A stretch of DNA of 64,000 nt from Bubalus kerabau (GCF_029407905.1 NC_073629.1:54572301-54636300); one strand, 5' to 3'. Positions 49,440 to 63,393 are shown, numbered from the stretch's first letter. Program-made: numbers and translations. The notes: generated by a model from the letters alone, not told the origin.

Positions 49440-51630
49440 AAACAGCCATATATGAAGAAGCTAAGACATTCAAAAATCTTCTAGTGACTAGTTAGGTAAA
49501 CACACACATATGAGATCTTTTTTTTTTTTTTCTTTTCTCCTATAAGAAATGAAGAACCCACATGTTTATAAAAATCTTTAATAACTTATGATGAATTTGG
49601 AAAGTATTTGATCCTGTTAATCTTGTTTTATTAATAGGTCAGTTCAGCAAAAAGCATCTAGGATAGCCTTACAGGGTGTGAGGCAGGGTGGAGGGAGAGG
49701 CTGGTGCTAAGGTGGAGAGACTGCATGTGTGTGTGTTTGTGTGTGGAAGTGGTGAGAGAAGATTCACCATAATCCTTTGCCTAGTGATAGCAGACATACT
49801 CATTGGGCTCTTAAGAGTGGTCAATCAATTGATCCTTGAGGCTTCCATAGTAACACACAATTTTGTAGGACTGCCTTGTTACTTCTTTGGTCTCTGCATT
49901 ATGTGTGGCAGAAATGTCCATTCAAGGCCTGAGAGAATAAAGGTAATGGTCCATATCAAATGAGAGCCAATTTAAAATAAGAAATAGCTGCTCTGCCTCT
50001 CTACAGGGCTATATTGAAGAAGGATGAGGGGAATGTAGTAATGAGATTGGATGTTTAAATGAAGGAAAGTAACCATCACCATGGCATAGGGAAGAATCAA
50101 GACTCTGAGGCATCATGCCCTAACAGAAAGAATCCCTGACTAGGTATGGGAAAACCCAATTTCTACTCTTTACTTTATATCTAACTGATCATATGTTAGA
50201 CAAGTCATCTCGCCTCATCTGACCTGACTGTCCTCATTTGTCATGTTACAGAGAGCCAAATGACAGACCCTCCACTCCCAGCATTCCACCATCCTGTGAG
50301 CTGACTAACCGAAGCTGGAGCTAAGTGAGACCTAATCTGAAAAGACCACTTTGGAGTGATGAGAGTCGAGCAGGGCTTTAAGAGAAGAAAGCGATATGGC
50401 CAGGAAAAGCATTAACCTGAAGGTAAATGCTGTGTTTTCTTAGAAAGAGAGTACACTGAATGGTATGCAATTAGAAACTAATAAATTGGTCTTGCCAAAA
50501 TGAGAGGAAAAGTGGCTCATCACAAGAAAGGAAGGTCATCAGGTCAAGCATATGATGAAAGCATTGATTTTAATTGAGCTAGAAAGGTAAGTGGGAACCA
50601 TGGAAGGGTCCTAACACCACCATCCCTTAGGCAGCAGGGTTTGCCAGGATTCAGTCCCTGGCCAGTAGCTTCTCTGCGCATGCATATGCTCTCCTGGGGG
50701 GACATCCTCTATTAAGAATCATCCACATCTCCCTGCAGATGAATCCCAAACACTACAAGACAAGTCCAGCTCCCTAATCCTAAGCCACAGAATCACCTCC
50801 CCATTATCTTCCTGGCTACACACTGAGATGTGTGGAAAATTGAAACTTAGCATGTCCCAAACTGAACCTGTCACTTCTTCTCAACACCCACATCAAACCT
50901 GCTCTTCCTGAGTGCCTGGATATTGGAAGCAACATTAACACTGATAGCTGAAGGTTGATGGCAACATCCAGAACGCTCATACCTAACCCCAAAGCTTCTT
51001 TTCCTCTATTCTCTAAAATCAATTGGTTCTTTTCTTAAACTATTCCCTTCTGCATCCCTGCTACCACTGCCTTGGATGAAGCCTGCCTCATCTTTGGGGA
51101 AGACAGCTGGAAAGGCCTCCTTTCTTGACTTCTTTAGTTCCAATTCCATACTGTAGCTAGAGACCTCTTTTTAAAACATATCATCTCCTGATTTGGTTAT
51201 TTGTTATTATAATGTCTCAGGGTTGTGGGACGGAAGCTGGCAATGGAACAGCATGGAAAGGAGAGCTATCCAGTCCCTTTTGTGGTTTTATTTAGCTCTT
51301 GCTATTTCCTTCCCCAAAGGCTGGGCAGACTGGACCTTATTCTGTGATCACCAGTCACTTGAGAACAGTGTTGTTCTGTGAATGTTCTGGAGCTGCTTTA
51401 GGTGACTGCAAACTGCCCACGTTTTATTTATTCATATCTTTTCTTCCCCTAACCCTCCACTCCACCCACAAGTGAGAGTAGGAGGTTGGGGCTGGTTTTC
51501 TCTGCTCACAGTGGAAAATGGACACTGGAACAATTCCCAGGCCTGCCTCCACTGCCATCTGCAGGGGCTAAAGCAAACCACTCACTTAGTCCAGGCCACC
51601 ATGTCCTAGGCTTTGAAATAGGGCCAATCT
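49440..51630. other. intron or intergenic, nothing firm
   Basis: Contains a T12 run near 49518, a GT-rich stretch near 49725-49745 and unassigned old sequence. No gene. Confidence 0.45.
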
Positions 51631-51632
51631 AA

Positions 51633-52336
51633 GTTGGCTTAAAGCTCAACATTCAGAAAACGAAGATCATGGCATCCAGTCCCACCACTTCATGGGAAAT
51701 AGATGGGGAAACAGTGGAAACAGTGTCAGACTTTATTTTTCTGGGCTCCAAAATCACTGCAGAAGGTGATTGCAGCCATGAAATTAAAAGACGCTTGCTC
51801 CTTGGAAGGAAAGTTATGGCCAACCTAGATAGCATATTCAAAAGCAGAGACATTACTTTGCCAACAAAGGTCCATCTAGTCAAGGCTATGGTTTTTCCTG
51901 TGGTCATGTATGGATGTGAGAGTTGGACTGTGAAGAAGGCGGAGCGCCGAAGAATTGATGCTTTTGAACTGTGGTGTTGGAGAAGACTCTTGAGAGTCCC
52001 TTGGACTGCAAGGAGATCCAACCAGTCCATTCTGAAGGAGATCAGCCCTGGGATTTCTTTGGAAGGAATGATGCTAAAGCTGAAACTCCAGTACTTTGGC
52101 CACCTCATGCGAAGAGTTGACTCATTGGAAAAGACTCTGATGCTGGGAGGGACTGGGGTCAGGAGGAGAAGGGGACGACAGAGGATGAGATGGCTGGATG
52201 GCATCACTGACTCGATGGACGTGAGTCTCAGTGAACTCCGTGAGTTGGTGATGGACAGGGAGGCCTGGCGTGCTGGGATTCATGGGGTCGCAAAGAGTCG
52301 GACATGACTAAGCGACTGATCTGATCTGATCTGATC
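51633..52336 (+). mobile_element. BovB 3' fragment, young, (GATCT)n tail
   Basis: From TTGGCTTAAAGCTCAACATT to the 3' end GACTAAGCGACTGATCTGAT with a short GATCT repeat tail. The RT C-terminal frame 51669-52307 (212 residues) is uninterrupted, which points to a recent copy. No obvious target-site duplication. Confidence 0.93.
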
Positions 52337-52795
52337 CTGCCCCCATGACTTGATAGTGATAAAGAAATACTGCAGAGAAGCACGTTGCAATCATTAAAGG
52401 TGTACATAAATGTAAAGGGGAACCCATTAGAGAAAGCCAATTTTTTTTGCTGGTAAAGTAATTTTAGAGGAGGATGCTTCTGGCCTTGGAGCACTATCCT
52501 AAATTGAAACAAAACAGCCCATGAAGTGAGCCTTATTTATACCACCTTGGTTCCAAGGAAACAAAACAGTAAGTGTTACAAAGTCACTGACACCCCCTCA
52601 CATCGAAGTCCCACTACAAAGTCAAAAAGAATTTTTTAAAAAGGCACAGGGGTCTGGGTAGAAATATGTGACCAAAACACAAAACTGCAATAGTCCCTTC
52701 ACTGTGAGAAAACAATAACTCGAGCACATGGGTCTTCTCCAAATTCACCTTGCAATAATGGACTGAAAACAGGCCATTCATACTGTCAACTAGGG

Positions 52796-52858
52796 ATGAA
52801 AGAGAGAGGAAGGAAGGAAATAAAGAAGGAAGAAAGAAAGAAAAAGAAAAAAATAACA
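52796..52858 (+). repeat. purine-rich (GAAA/GGAA) low-complexity run
   Basis: Nearly pure A/G for about 60 bases (AGGAAGGAAGGAAATAAAGA and AGAAAGAAAGAAAAAG). Confidence 0.9.
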
Positions 52859-53309
52859 CCCACAAGCTCTGGTTCACAATGCCAAAGAAGTGCAGCCATG
52901 CCTGTCTGCCCAACCCAAAGGCCTTTTAAAACATTCTATCAGCCAAGACTGCTTATCTCTTCTGGCTCCTGTTTTCCCTGGAAAGTGTGGGAAGTAAAGG
53001 ATTGAGCAAGAGCGTAAAGAGAGAAGTAGGTCAGTTTTGAAAAGCAAGCTGTTATATCATCTACTTTTCAGAGGTTAAAAAGTCCACCTTTACCTTGGTG
53101 TTAAATCAGTGCTTCCTATTTGCAACCCTGGTTAATGGCTGCTGGTGGTCAAAAACACTGGTTTCCATTTGCTCTTCTGCTAGAGCAGAGAAATGTCTGG
53201 TTTCCATTCAGGGTAAACATAGTGAGTTGTCTTTTTCTGACATTACCTTTTCTGACACCAACTGGGTAGCCTTCCATGCAATCCTCTTTCGACACTTAGG
53301 TTAGTGCAA

Positions 53310-53995
53310 GATTCCACAGGTTTATGTGTCGAGTCCCACAAGACCGCCCCTACTTTAGATGCCAGTCTCAAGTCCCAGGGACTCAGATGATCCACACTTC
53401 TGTCCAACATGACTACAAATTCAGAGGTTCCCACAACCCCCTCCTCAAGCTTGGTAATTCACTAGAACGATTCATAGAATGCAGGGAAACACTTTATGCT
53501 TACAAGTTTATTGTAAAGGATACAACTCTGCAACAACCAAATGGAAGAGATGCACAGGGTGAGTATTTGGTGGTGTGTGTGGGGAGGGCGGCAGAGGGGG
53601 TGAAGCTTTCATGCACTAAGTATGACACCCTCCCAGAGCCTCTATATGTTCACTAATCTGGAAGCTCCCAGATTCTGTAGTCTAGGCATGTTTCTGGAAG
53701 TTTCACTACATAGGCACGATTGATTAAATCACTGGCCACTGGCAAATAGAAATCTCTTGACACCCCCTCCTCCCTCCTCAGAGGTCAGTGGCTAGACTGA
53801 AAGTTCCAACCCACTAATCACTTGGTTGGTTTCTATGGCAATCAGCCTCCATCTAGAAGCTACCCCAGAGTCACTCTATTTGCATAAACTAGGGTAGGGT
53901 TGAAAGGGGCTCATCCTGTGTAACAAAAGATGCTTCTATCAGGAAATTCCAAGGATTTTAGGAGCTCTGTGCTATAAACTGAAGGCAAAGACCAA
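53310..53995 (+). repeat. ancient LTR-like repeat, family not assigned
   Basis: Ordered segments AACGATTCATAGAATGCAGG, AAATCACTGGCCACTGGCAA, GAAAGGGGCTCATCCTGTGT, AGGAAATTCCAAGGATTTTA and AGACCAAATGTACATGTATT resemble a mammalian ERVL-type LTR. No retroviral internal region seen. Confidence 0.45.
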
Positions 53996-53999
53996 ATGT

Positions 54000-56360
54000 A
54001 CATGTATTTCTTATTATACCACTCATGACATTACATTGCATGGGAACAGCCTTACAGAAGGGCTAATTCTTATTCAAAATAGTTGCAGTCTCAAACAGTG
54101 CCAAGTGGTCCACTTAGAAAGTCCGGTTCACCTTCAAGGCCCAAACAGAGCAGGCAGTCACTTAAGCCATGGATGTTCTGAGTTAATGACTTAGAGAAGT
54201 TACTTCTTAAGGGACACCTCTGACCAGGACCTTCACATTTGGCTTTTTCAGTTTTCTATTCCTTGCTTTCACAGCATTTATTACATACCTTTATATAATC
54301 ATTCAATTGAGGTTTATTTCTCTTCAACTAAAATGATAAGCTCTAGGAGGTCTGGTCTACATGTCTCATGCTCATCATTGTATGCCTAGAGCTTAGCAGG
54401 CAGAACTGCTATTAAATATTAAATGAACATTAAAATAATTAAAATTAGAACCTCCCTTTCCCCTTGCTTGAAGCAAAAACCAGAACCATTTCCTACAAAC
54501 ACTGCATCATCTAATCTTCAAATCACCAGAATCCTTTAGGAAATTAAGTCTCTATTCTAGCCCAGTCAGCAGAGAAAAGAGGTTTAGTTTAGGCATGGCC
54601 GTAAGAATAATCTGAGGCAGCTCTGGGGTTACTGAGGTGATAAGAGGAAGGTCAGACTTCTAAAAGAACCCATAAAGAACTGTAATGACAGGAATCAGGT
54701 AGGTCGTCCCCATTCCAAAGAAGGGGAGTGGTAGGGTTTCCACACACTGGGTTGGCTTTGGGCTTCAGAACTCAGAGGACTCTGTGGCTTCATGTGGTAT
54801 TAGCAAAGGAGAGAAACCATGCTCTCTCTGAAAGTTTAGAGTTGTGATGGCTTCCAGGAAATAAAAGCCACACTCTCTGTCTGAAAGTTTAATACATGAC
54901 TTCTAAATCAGGGTGGGGCTTTGCCTGGCTCAGTGACAAATTCAGCAGCACAAGAGGTATCATCTTTGGTCAGTGACTGGGTTTCTCCTCTGTGCACAGC
55001 ACATGAATCTACGATTATTTCTCAGCAACAAACTTGAAGGTAGAAAGATTGTACCAAGAAAGCTAATGGGGTCTTTTTTCCCTATCTCTATTTTTTCCCC
55101 TTAATCCATACAAAATAAATAACATTTTTCTATTTCTACCCGACAACATCGCGTGTTTCTATTGTGGAAAGTCTTTACTCATTGAAGGAAGACAACAACA
55201 AAGTCACTGTCAGTTGAACAGAGAAATGAAGAGGGTCCTATGTGCCACCAACTTGGTCCCAGCCAAGCGTGTAGGAGGACTGTCACATCTTTCATTCACT
55301 AGGTATCCTCAACAATCATGACCTAACCTCTACTGAGTGCAAAGCATCATCCCAGGTGCTGAAGGGGACAGAAAAGTGTCAGACTCAAGACATGAACTTC
55401 AAAAGGAGCTTATTTGGTAAATAAAGCATGAATACAAGATCAAACACATGGATTACATAGTTGTGTTTTAAGGTAATATATGCTAAGGAAATAACAGTCA
55501 TTGTACAAGATTTATGAGTTGGACCATAAAGGGAAAGGGAGGTTCTAGTTTTAATTATTTTAATGTTCATAAGAATGTGCATAAGAAAAATGCACAGGAT
55601 TTATATAAATGCGAGGTAATGGGATGAGGGATAGAAGGGAGGATTAATAAGGGGCACATAATATTTTATGTGAAGGGATGGGGAACAAATAAAAAGGCAA
55701 AAGGATATTTCAGAAGTTAGTGAAGAGACTGGAGTGAAATTTAGTTAGTGCGGATGGAGTGGAATTTTTGAGACAACAATAATGGAGATGAGTATAAAGT
55801 AGATTAGGGTTAAATATTAAAGTCTAGATTGTCAGGCTAAGAATTTTTCAAGATGAATCTCAGCCCTTGGTATGTAAGAGACACCTGAGAAATAATTGCT
55901 TTGGGATACAAATATCACTTTTAGAATTAATAGTCAAGAATTTTTACGAGAGCAGAAAGGAATTTAGATTAGAACATACAAGCAATAGGAAACCACTGAC
56001 GGCATGTGAGCAGAGGATTGACGGAAAAAAAACTTAAGGGCATATTAGTATATATTAGGGAAATTAATTTGAAAGCATAAGGAAGCATTCATTGGAAAGG
56101 ATTTGAGGATGAGAGCAATAAGCCTAATTCTGTATTAGGGTATACACATCACACCACCTTGTAAAATAAAGCATATTGGGACTTTGAAATACCAAGTAGA
56201 AAAGCAGTTATGCTTAAAAATATTAAGCTTTCAGATTAGCCAGTAAAATGATGCAACTGGACAAAACAATTAGATTTTGAGGGGACAGAGTTTTCCCAAA
56301 AGTCATAAATGATGTTTTCAAAACAGAAAAGTATTTGATTAGTTTCTGTTGTTGTTATTA
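54000..56360. other. intron or intergenic, nothing firm
   Basis: Decayed repeats of uncertain family (e.g. 55950-56110); no gene. Confidence 0.45.
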
Positions 56361-56361
56361 C

Positions 56362-56478
56362 TGTTTTGCTGCATCAAGCGGCACGTAGGGATCTTAGGCC
56401 CTGGACCAGGGATTGAATCCACGCCCCCTGCAGTGGAAGCATGGAGTCTTAACCATAGGACTGCCAGGAAAATTCCTG
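56362..56478 (-). mobile_element. CHR-type SINE fragment
   Basis: GGGATCTTAGGCCCTGGACC, AGGGATTGAATCCACGCCCC, CTGCAGTGGAAGCATGGAGT and CTTAACCATAGGACTGCCAG match the reversed CHR body. Confidence 0.7.
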
Positions 56479-56611
56479 ATTAGTTTCTCTACACTAGATG
56501 GTACTTGAATACTTTGGTAGAAATTAGATGCTTTGAGATAAAAATAATACTTTTAGAATTAGTAGCCAAATATTTCATGCAATGTTATATCAGAGAAGAA
56601 CAGTCATTTAA

Positions 56612-56637
56612 AATACACACACACACACATACACAAT
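56612..56637 (+). repeat. (CA)n microsatellite
   Basis: About ten CA units with one interruption (ACACACACACACACATACAC). Confidence 0.9.
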
Positions 56638-56874
56638 GGTGCCACAGATACACAAGTGTCCATGTTAGACATGCCCGAGGCAAGCCATTCACCCAAGAGT
56701 ATACTGGGCTTTTCTTCTAGAGAAATCGTTAGGCATTATGTCACTCACCATGCAACCAAATCTCTGTTTAAAATCAAGTTACAATTACTCTAATTATGGG
56801 CCAACATTTCATTTGTTTCACAACCGGTGCCTAATCAAACAGTTCTGTAGACTTTACCACAAGGTAACTTAATT

Positions 56875-57120
56875 GGAACTCCAGTACTTTGGCCACCTCA
56901 TGCAAAGAGTTGACTCATTGGAAAAGACTCTGATGCTGGAGGAATTGGGGGCAGGAGGAGAAGGGGACGACAGAGGATGAGATGGCTGGATGGCATCACT
57001 GACTCGATACACGTGAGTCTGAGTGAACTCCGGGAGCTGGTGATGGATAGGGAGGCCTGGCATGCTGCGATTCATGGGGTCGCAAAGAGTTGGACATGAC
57101 TGATCAACTGAATTGAATTG
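56875..57120 (+). mobile_element. BovB 3' end, 246 bp
   Basis: GGAACTCCAGTACTTTGGCC to the tail GAATTGAATTG. Exact 9-bp flanking duplication AACTTAATT at 56866-56874 and 57121-57129. Confidence 0.9.
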
Positions 57121-57129
57121 AACTTAATT

Positions 57130-58148
57130 AAATTCAGTGCCAAAAGAGATTTTTTACAGTTTTCTTTATGTAACTGATTTACCAGTTTAGGGATCAGAAA
57201 TCTTATTTCTATAAAAATTACTACAGGAACTAAATCTAAATTAAATCAAAACACATCCATTAAAAACTATATTCTTCTTTCATAAACACTTTGTTTAAAT
57301 ATCCCCCAGCAACAGGCCTGTGTGGACAAACCAGGAAGTGAGAACAAATATGATCACGTTGTGAAAGCAGAGTAAGATGAAAGAATACATTTGGAATCTG
57401 CTGAAGCACTATTCAGATTTCATGTAAAAAATCATTCCTATGGAAACATCAATTTATATAAAATTGTCACAGGAGGAATTGCAAAAGGAGAAATCTCCAT
57501 TTTGTTGTTTGGCAATTCCCCTCAACCTCCCATGCAAATGCCTTTTCCTACAGCTGGGCTGGCTCATATGAAATGAGGGCGCTCACCCACCTGCCTGGTG
57601 AATGGAGAACAGGGTTAAGCTATCATTTTCATGATACAAAGTCAGTCCTGAAACCAAAACAAAACAAAACAATCGCAGTCTTTAATGACTTACTTTGGAG
57701 AAATGTGCCTTTTGCTTCTAAGGTAACAAGCAAATTCCATTCCTCCTAATGGTTTTGCCGAGATTTCTGTCATTCCTTGTGATTTACTTTAAATTATAAA
57801 CTCCTTAAAAACAGCAACCATATTTTACTGTTTGACCAGTTTGTTTTTTCACTGAGTATGAAGACTCAGTGACCCAGACATAACAACAGTGATATATATC
57901 TAATGATTATTTTTATTGTTCAAGAAAAGTGTTATCAAACAAGACTTGTCACAGATCACATTCCCCTACCAAGTAGAATCATACGCACCTGCACTCAGCA
58001 CCTTTTCCTTCATTCCTAGAGGTCTGCCTTGTGGAAGAGGCAGCTGGAAGATACCTGTGCAAAAACAGAAGGAATTCCCACTACTGACAGTTACTTTTAT
58101 TCTTATTTTTAATTTTAAGCAGGATTTGACTAAGTTTACTATAAAAAT
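57130..58148. other. intron or intergenic, nothing recognised
   Basis: No coding frame or young repeat up to the target site of the next BovB. Confidence 0.45.
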
Positions 58149-60312
58149 TTGCAAAAAAGCAAAATGGCTGTGTGAGGAAGAGAAGCGAAAAGCAAAGGAG
58201 AAAAGGAAAGATATAAGCATCTGAATGCAGAGTTCCAAAGAATAGCAAGGAGAGATAAGAAAGCCTTCCTCAGCGATCAATGCAAAGAAATAGAAGAAAA
58301 CAACAGAATGGGAAAGACTAGAGATCTCTTCAAGAAAATTAGAGATACCAAGGGAACATTTCATGCAAAGTGGGCTCGATAAAGGACAGAAATGGTATGG
58401 ACCTAACAGAAGCAGAAGATATTAAGAAGAAGTGGCAAGAATACACAGGAGAACTGTACAAAAAAGATCTTTACGACCCAGATAATCACGATGGTGTGAT
58501 CATTCACTTAGAGCCAGACTTCTGGAATGTGAAGTCAAGTGGGCCTTAGGAAGCATCACTACAAACAAAGCTAGTGGAGGTGATGGAATTCCAGTTGAGC
58601 TATTTCAAATCCTAAAAGAGGATGCTGTGAAAGTGCTGTGCTCAATATGCTAGCAAATTTGGAAAACTCAGCAGTGGCTACAGGACTGGAAAAGGTCAGT
58701 TTTCATTCCAATCCCAAAGAAAGGCAATGCCAAAGAATGCTCAAACTACCTCACAAGTGCACTCATCTCATATGCTAGTAAAGTAATGCTCAAAATTCTC
58801 CAAGCCAGGCTTCAGCAATACATGAACTGTGAACTTCCAGATGTTCATGCTGGTTTTAGAAAAGGCAGAGGAACCAGAGATCAAATTGCCAACATCCGCT
58901 GGATCATTGAAAAAGCAAGAGTTCCAGAAAAACATCTATCTGCTTTATTGACTATGCCAAAGCCTTTGACTGTGTGGATCACAATAAACTGTGGAAAATT
59001 CTGAAAGAGATGGGAATACCAGACCACTTGACCTGCCTCTTGAGAAACCTATATGCAGGTCTGCTGCTGCTGCTGCTAAGTCGCTTCAGTCGTGTCCGAC
59101 TCTGTGCGACCCCATAGACAGCAGCCCAACAGGCTCCCCAGGCCCTGGGATTCTCCAGGCAAGAACACTGGAGTGGGTTGCCATTTCCTGCTCCAACGTG
59201 TGAAAGTGAAAAGTGAAAGGGAAGTTGCTCAGTCATGTCTGACTCTTAGCAACCCCATGGACTACAGCCCACCAGGCTCCTCCGTCCATGGGATTTTCCA
59301 GGCAAGAGTACTGGAGTGGGGTGCCATTGCCTTCTCCGATATGCAGGTCAGGAAGCAACAATTAGAAATGGACATGGAACAACATACTGGTTCCAAATAG
59401 GAAAAGGAGTACATCAAGGCTGTATATTGTTACCCTGCTTATTTAACTTCTATGCAGAGTACATCTTGAGAAACGCTGGGCTGGAAGAAGCACAAGCTGG
59501 AATCAAGATTGCTGGGAGAAATATCAATAACCTCAGATATGCAGATGACACCACCCTTATGGCAGAAAGTGAAGAGGAACTAAAGAGCCTCTTGATGAAA
59601 GTGAAAGAGGAAAGTGAAAAAGTTGGCTAAATGTTGGCTCAACATTCAGAAAACTATCATGGCATCTGGTCCCATCATTTCATGGGAAATAGATGGGGAA
59701 ACAGTGGAAACAGTGTCAGACTTTATTTTTCTGGGCTCCAAAATCACTGCAGATGGTGACTGCAGCCTTGAAATTAAAAGATGCTTACTCCTTGGAAGGA
59801 AAGTTATGACCAACCTAGATAGCATATTAAAATGCAGAGACATTACTTTGCCAACACAGGTCCGTCTAGTCAAGGCTATGATTTTTCCAGTAGTCATGAA
59901 CGGTGTGAGAGTTGGACTGTGAAGAAAGCCGAGTGCCGAAGAATTGATGCTTTTGAACTGTGGTGTTGGAGAAGACTCTTGAGAGTCCCTTGGACTGCAA
60001 GAAGATCCAACCAGTCCATCCTAAAGGAGACCAGTCCTGGGTGTTCATTGGAAGGACTGATACTGAGGCTGAAACTCCAATACTTTGGCCACCTCATGGA
60101 AGAGTTGACTCATTGGAAAAGACTCTGATGCTGGGAGGGATTGGGGGCAGGAGGAGAAGGGGACGACAGAGGATGAGATGGCTGGATGGCATCACTGACT
60201 CGATGGACGTGAGTCTGAGTGAACTCCGGGAGTTGGTGATGGACAGGGAGGCCTGGCATGCTGCAATTCATGGGGTCGCAAAGAGTCAGACACGACTCAG
60301 CGACTGAACTGA
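58149..60312 (+). mobile_element. BovB LINE, longest copy here, interrupted by Bov-A2
   Basis: Includes the region upstream of the RT (GAAAAGCAAAGGAGAAAAGG, AAGAAGTGGCAAGAATACAC) plus the RT and 3' end. Candidate 11-bp duplication ACTATAAAAAT at 58138-58148 and 60313-60323. The RT is disabled: a TAG near 58650 where other copies have CAG, an internal SINE at 59062-59338, and small deletions near 58918 and 59640-59660. Confidence 0.93.
59062..59338 (+). mobile_element. Bov-A2 SINE nested in BovB
   Basis: (CTG)n head, two Bov-A units, end CCATTGCCTTCTCCG. Exact 11-bp target-site duplication ATATGCAGGTC at 59051-59061 and 59339-59349, within the RT-coding part of the host BovB. Confidence 0.96.
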
Positions 60313-60323
60313 ACTATAAAAAT

Positions 60324-62407
60324 AATGCAATACTTCTATAGACATTTCTTAGTCAGGTAAACAAGCTAGGCTTCAACAAGGAATCAGGTACTCCTGTTAG
60401 ACAATGCACAAACACAATGCAAAGGCGAATAGGCCAGTGCTCCTCTGTAGACAAAGCAGACACTGCTGCTACACATGAGAATGAAATTTAAAGGAAAAAA
60501 AAAAAAAAAACAAAACAAAACTGTGAATGTCAGTGACATCCACGGGCACTATACATGCCTGTATAAACCGTGTGCATATAATAGTATGCATAATTAATTA
60601 TGTGGATAGTGAATTCAATAAACATTTGAGAGCCTATTCTATGCAAGAATGGTATTATTCCTAAGAAAATGAGGCAATTCTATTGTCATGTCTAAAGATA
60701 CTGTCTAATGAGCCCACCTGTAAACTGATAAAGTCAGTCAGTACTGAGGCAGGCCAGTGGCCTCGACAGTCTCCTCAACTTTGGTCATTTCGTTGTCTGC
60801 CAGTTACTCTCTCTCCCTGTACTTTCCACTCTAGTGCCTTTTAGTTTACATTTGTATTCACTGGATTCTCTTGACAGGGGAGAATTTATTGAACATTTGC
60901 TATGTTGTAGGCTAAACAGGACAAGAAGGAATGACAGTCACTAAATGAGAATTCATTTTACTTTTGTATTTCACCTCATATCTACCCTTCAAACACTCAA
61001 AAGTTAGGGCGATGGGAAATATACACAAAATGAATAGGGAACAGAAATATATATAATCAAGGATTGAACAGGATAGTTGAAACCACAGTGAGATATACCT
61101 GCATAATGCTTTGAAGTTTATGGAGTAATTTTTCCCGTAAGTCATTTAAATCACTCACTTGACTTTACTAAGGATACCAGCTCAGAGAGAAAAAATAGCT
61201 GCCTAAGTCAGATGTATGGTGAACAAGAGCTTGATCCCATTACTGACACCAAATATGGTAGTGTTCTCACTATTAATGCTGCCTCTCACAAAGGCCAACA
61301 GTAAGAGTTCAGGGAATGGAGAAAGCAGCACAGGTGATGTATATCTGAGAGTCTGGGAATATGATGGAGCTGGATCAAGAATTCCAGTTGGGGAAGGGCA
61401 AGAGCAGGGAGGTCCCGAGTGAGGAAAAGTAATGAGTCAGCAGGTCCCACTGCTGACTGATGGTAGTCTTCTAGCCAAACGGAAATGTAAGGTGTAAAAA
61501 TACATCTTCACAAAGATGTATAAAGACACTTTCAAGACTTAAGATTCCAGAATGAAGAATATAGTTTGTCTTGACTCACAAAAGAGAAACACTATATATT
61601 CTAAAATAGAATGCAAGGAATGTTTTAGGAAAATGAACCTAGCGGGGCCTGGGAGATCCCCTGGGGCAGGAGAGGGGAGGGGAGACAGAATGAAGGCAAG
61701 GGAAGCGGGTAGGATCCTACTGCAGTAATTCAATAACTGAGCAGTGGGGGCCCAAACAGGGCAGTGTGAGTGAAAGTAACAGGAGTGAATTTAAGCAGCA
61801 GTAACAGAAAAAAACTTGACAAGTATTGGCTGATGGGAGATATGAGGAAAGGAAATAGGAATGAAGTTGGGTGAAAGGCTTTATCATGAAGTGTGAGTTA
61901 ATATTCAATTATTCATTGGAAGGCCAATGAGCAATCTGGTGAATTTCACTTTCACTTTGATCAAGGATAATTTGCTAACATAATAGAGGTTTTATTTCTT
62001 TATTAGGGGTTTGGCTAGGCTAAGTTTTGACTGAGTATTGCTCTTGGGAATGAACCCTGTAGGAAAGTTGAAGAAGGTGGGGTGAAAAGGCCACTTAGGT
62101 TCAGATCATAAAGAGACTTGGGTACCATGCTATGGAACCATGAAGGTTTTTATACAAGGAAGTGAAATGATCTGGTCAGTGTTAAATTTCAAATTTAGAA
62201 ATGTAGTATTTGCTGCTTTGATAGCATGGGGGATTCATTAGAAGGGGGAAATGTATGAGACCAGATCAATAGTCCAAGGGATAAAAACAAAAAAGAAGGT
62301 TTGAAGTAAGACGTGACTGAGTGTGAGAAAAAGGGGAATAAAAGCAAATACTTTAAAGTACCATCACTCTTTCAAGCAGGTACTTTGCTAAATAGTTTAT
62401 GGGCACG
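60324..62407. other. intron or intergenic, nothing firm
   Basis: An A18 run lies near 60493. Parts of 61770-62290 look like a decayed old repeat. No gene. Confidence 0.45.
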
Positions 62408-62417
62408 GATCCTAGGG

Positions 62418-62695
62418 CGGCTGCTGCTGCTGCTGCAAGTCGCTTCAGTCATGTCCGACTCTGTGAGACCCCATAGACGGCAGCCCACCAGGCTCCCCCA
62501 TCCCTGGGATTCTCCAGGCAAGAATACTGGAGTGGGTGGCCATTTCCTTCTCCAATGCATGATAGTGAAAAGTGAAAGTGAAGTCGCTCAGTCGTGTCTG
62601 ACTCTTAGCGACCCCATGGACTGCAGCCACCAGGCTCCTCCGTCCATGGGATTTTCCAGGCAAGAGTACTGGAGTGGGGTGCCATTGCCTTCTCC
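62418..62695 (+). mobile_element. Bov-A2 SINE
   Basis: (CTG)n head, dimeric body, end CCATTGCCTTCTCC. Exact 10-bp target-site duplication GATCCTAGGG at 62408-62417 and 62696-62705. Confidence 0.96.
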
Positions 62696-62705
62696 GATCC
62701 TAGGG

Positions 62706-63390
62706 CTACTCAGTACTAATCAGGACTAGTGGCAAACGCGATGTTAAGGAGAGCCAGGACTCAAGGACAAGTGACCACCCTTGTTTTGGACCCAGGGTCA
62801 ATGGGGAAAATTGGTCAGTAGAGAACAGTTTTTTAAAAATACTGAGTTTGCAGTACCTTTTAGGTGGTGAGGTTTAGTAGGCAGTAGGAAATAAACTGGA
62901 GCCCTGTGGAGAAGAGAACATATGAATGAGTTGTTAGACTGTTTTTGCCACTGACTCTGGCCAATGTTGGATTCAAAGGCTTGTGCTTGGTTATTTGGAA
63001 AAAAATAAGTTATTTAAGATAAAGGCTCACACTTGGTAATTTGGTAAAAATAAGTTATTTAAAATAAAAAACTAAATGTAGACTGAGTCTATCGCCTATA
63101 AAAAGTAGCTCACTTAATACTTTCCTTTGTGAATATTTCTATTTAAAGATGGGGCAATTTAATTTTTTATGAAGGCAATCAAGTTGACTAAAATATATAG
63201 TCTGTATATTATAAAACACACACACATACACGTCTCTTAAGGTGGCTTTTACTTGTCTGCCCAAATGGAGGTAAACAGGATTGAAAGACTTTAAATATGA
63301 ACTTCCAGTCTCCCACTGCAGGTGCTCACTGCTTTCCTGATCATGAATGGACAAGTCTCTAACAAAATGTGTAAGGGCAGATTTTTCATT
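62706..63390. other. intron or intergenic, nothing recognised
   Basis: Contains a diverged local duplication around 62985-63070 (AAAATAAGTTATTTAAGATA and AAAATAAGTTATTTAAAATA) and a (CA)n run near 63212-63228. No gene. Confidence 0.5.
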
Positions 63391-63393
63391 GTA

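Noticed and set aside
53324..53656. 110-residue open frame as a small gene
   Set aside because: Lies in LTR-like repeat sequence, shows no recognisable domain and has no splice or promoter context.
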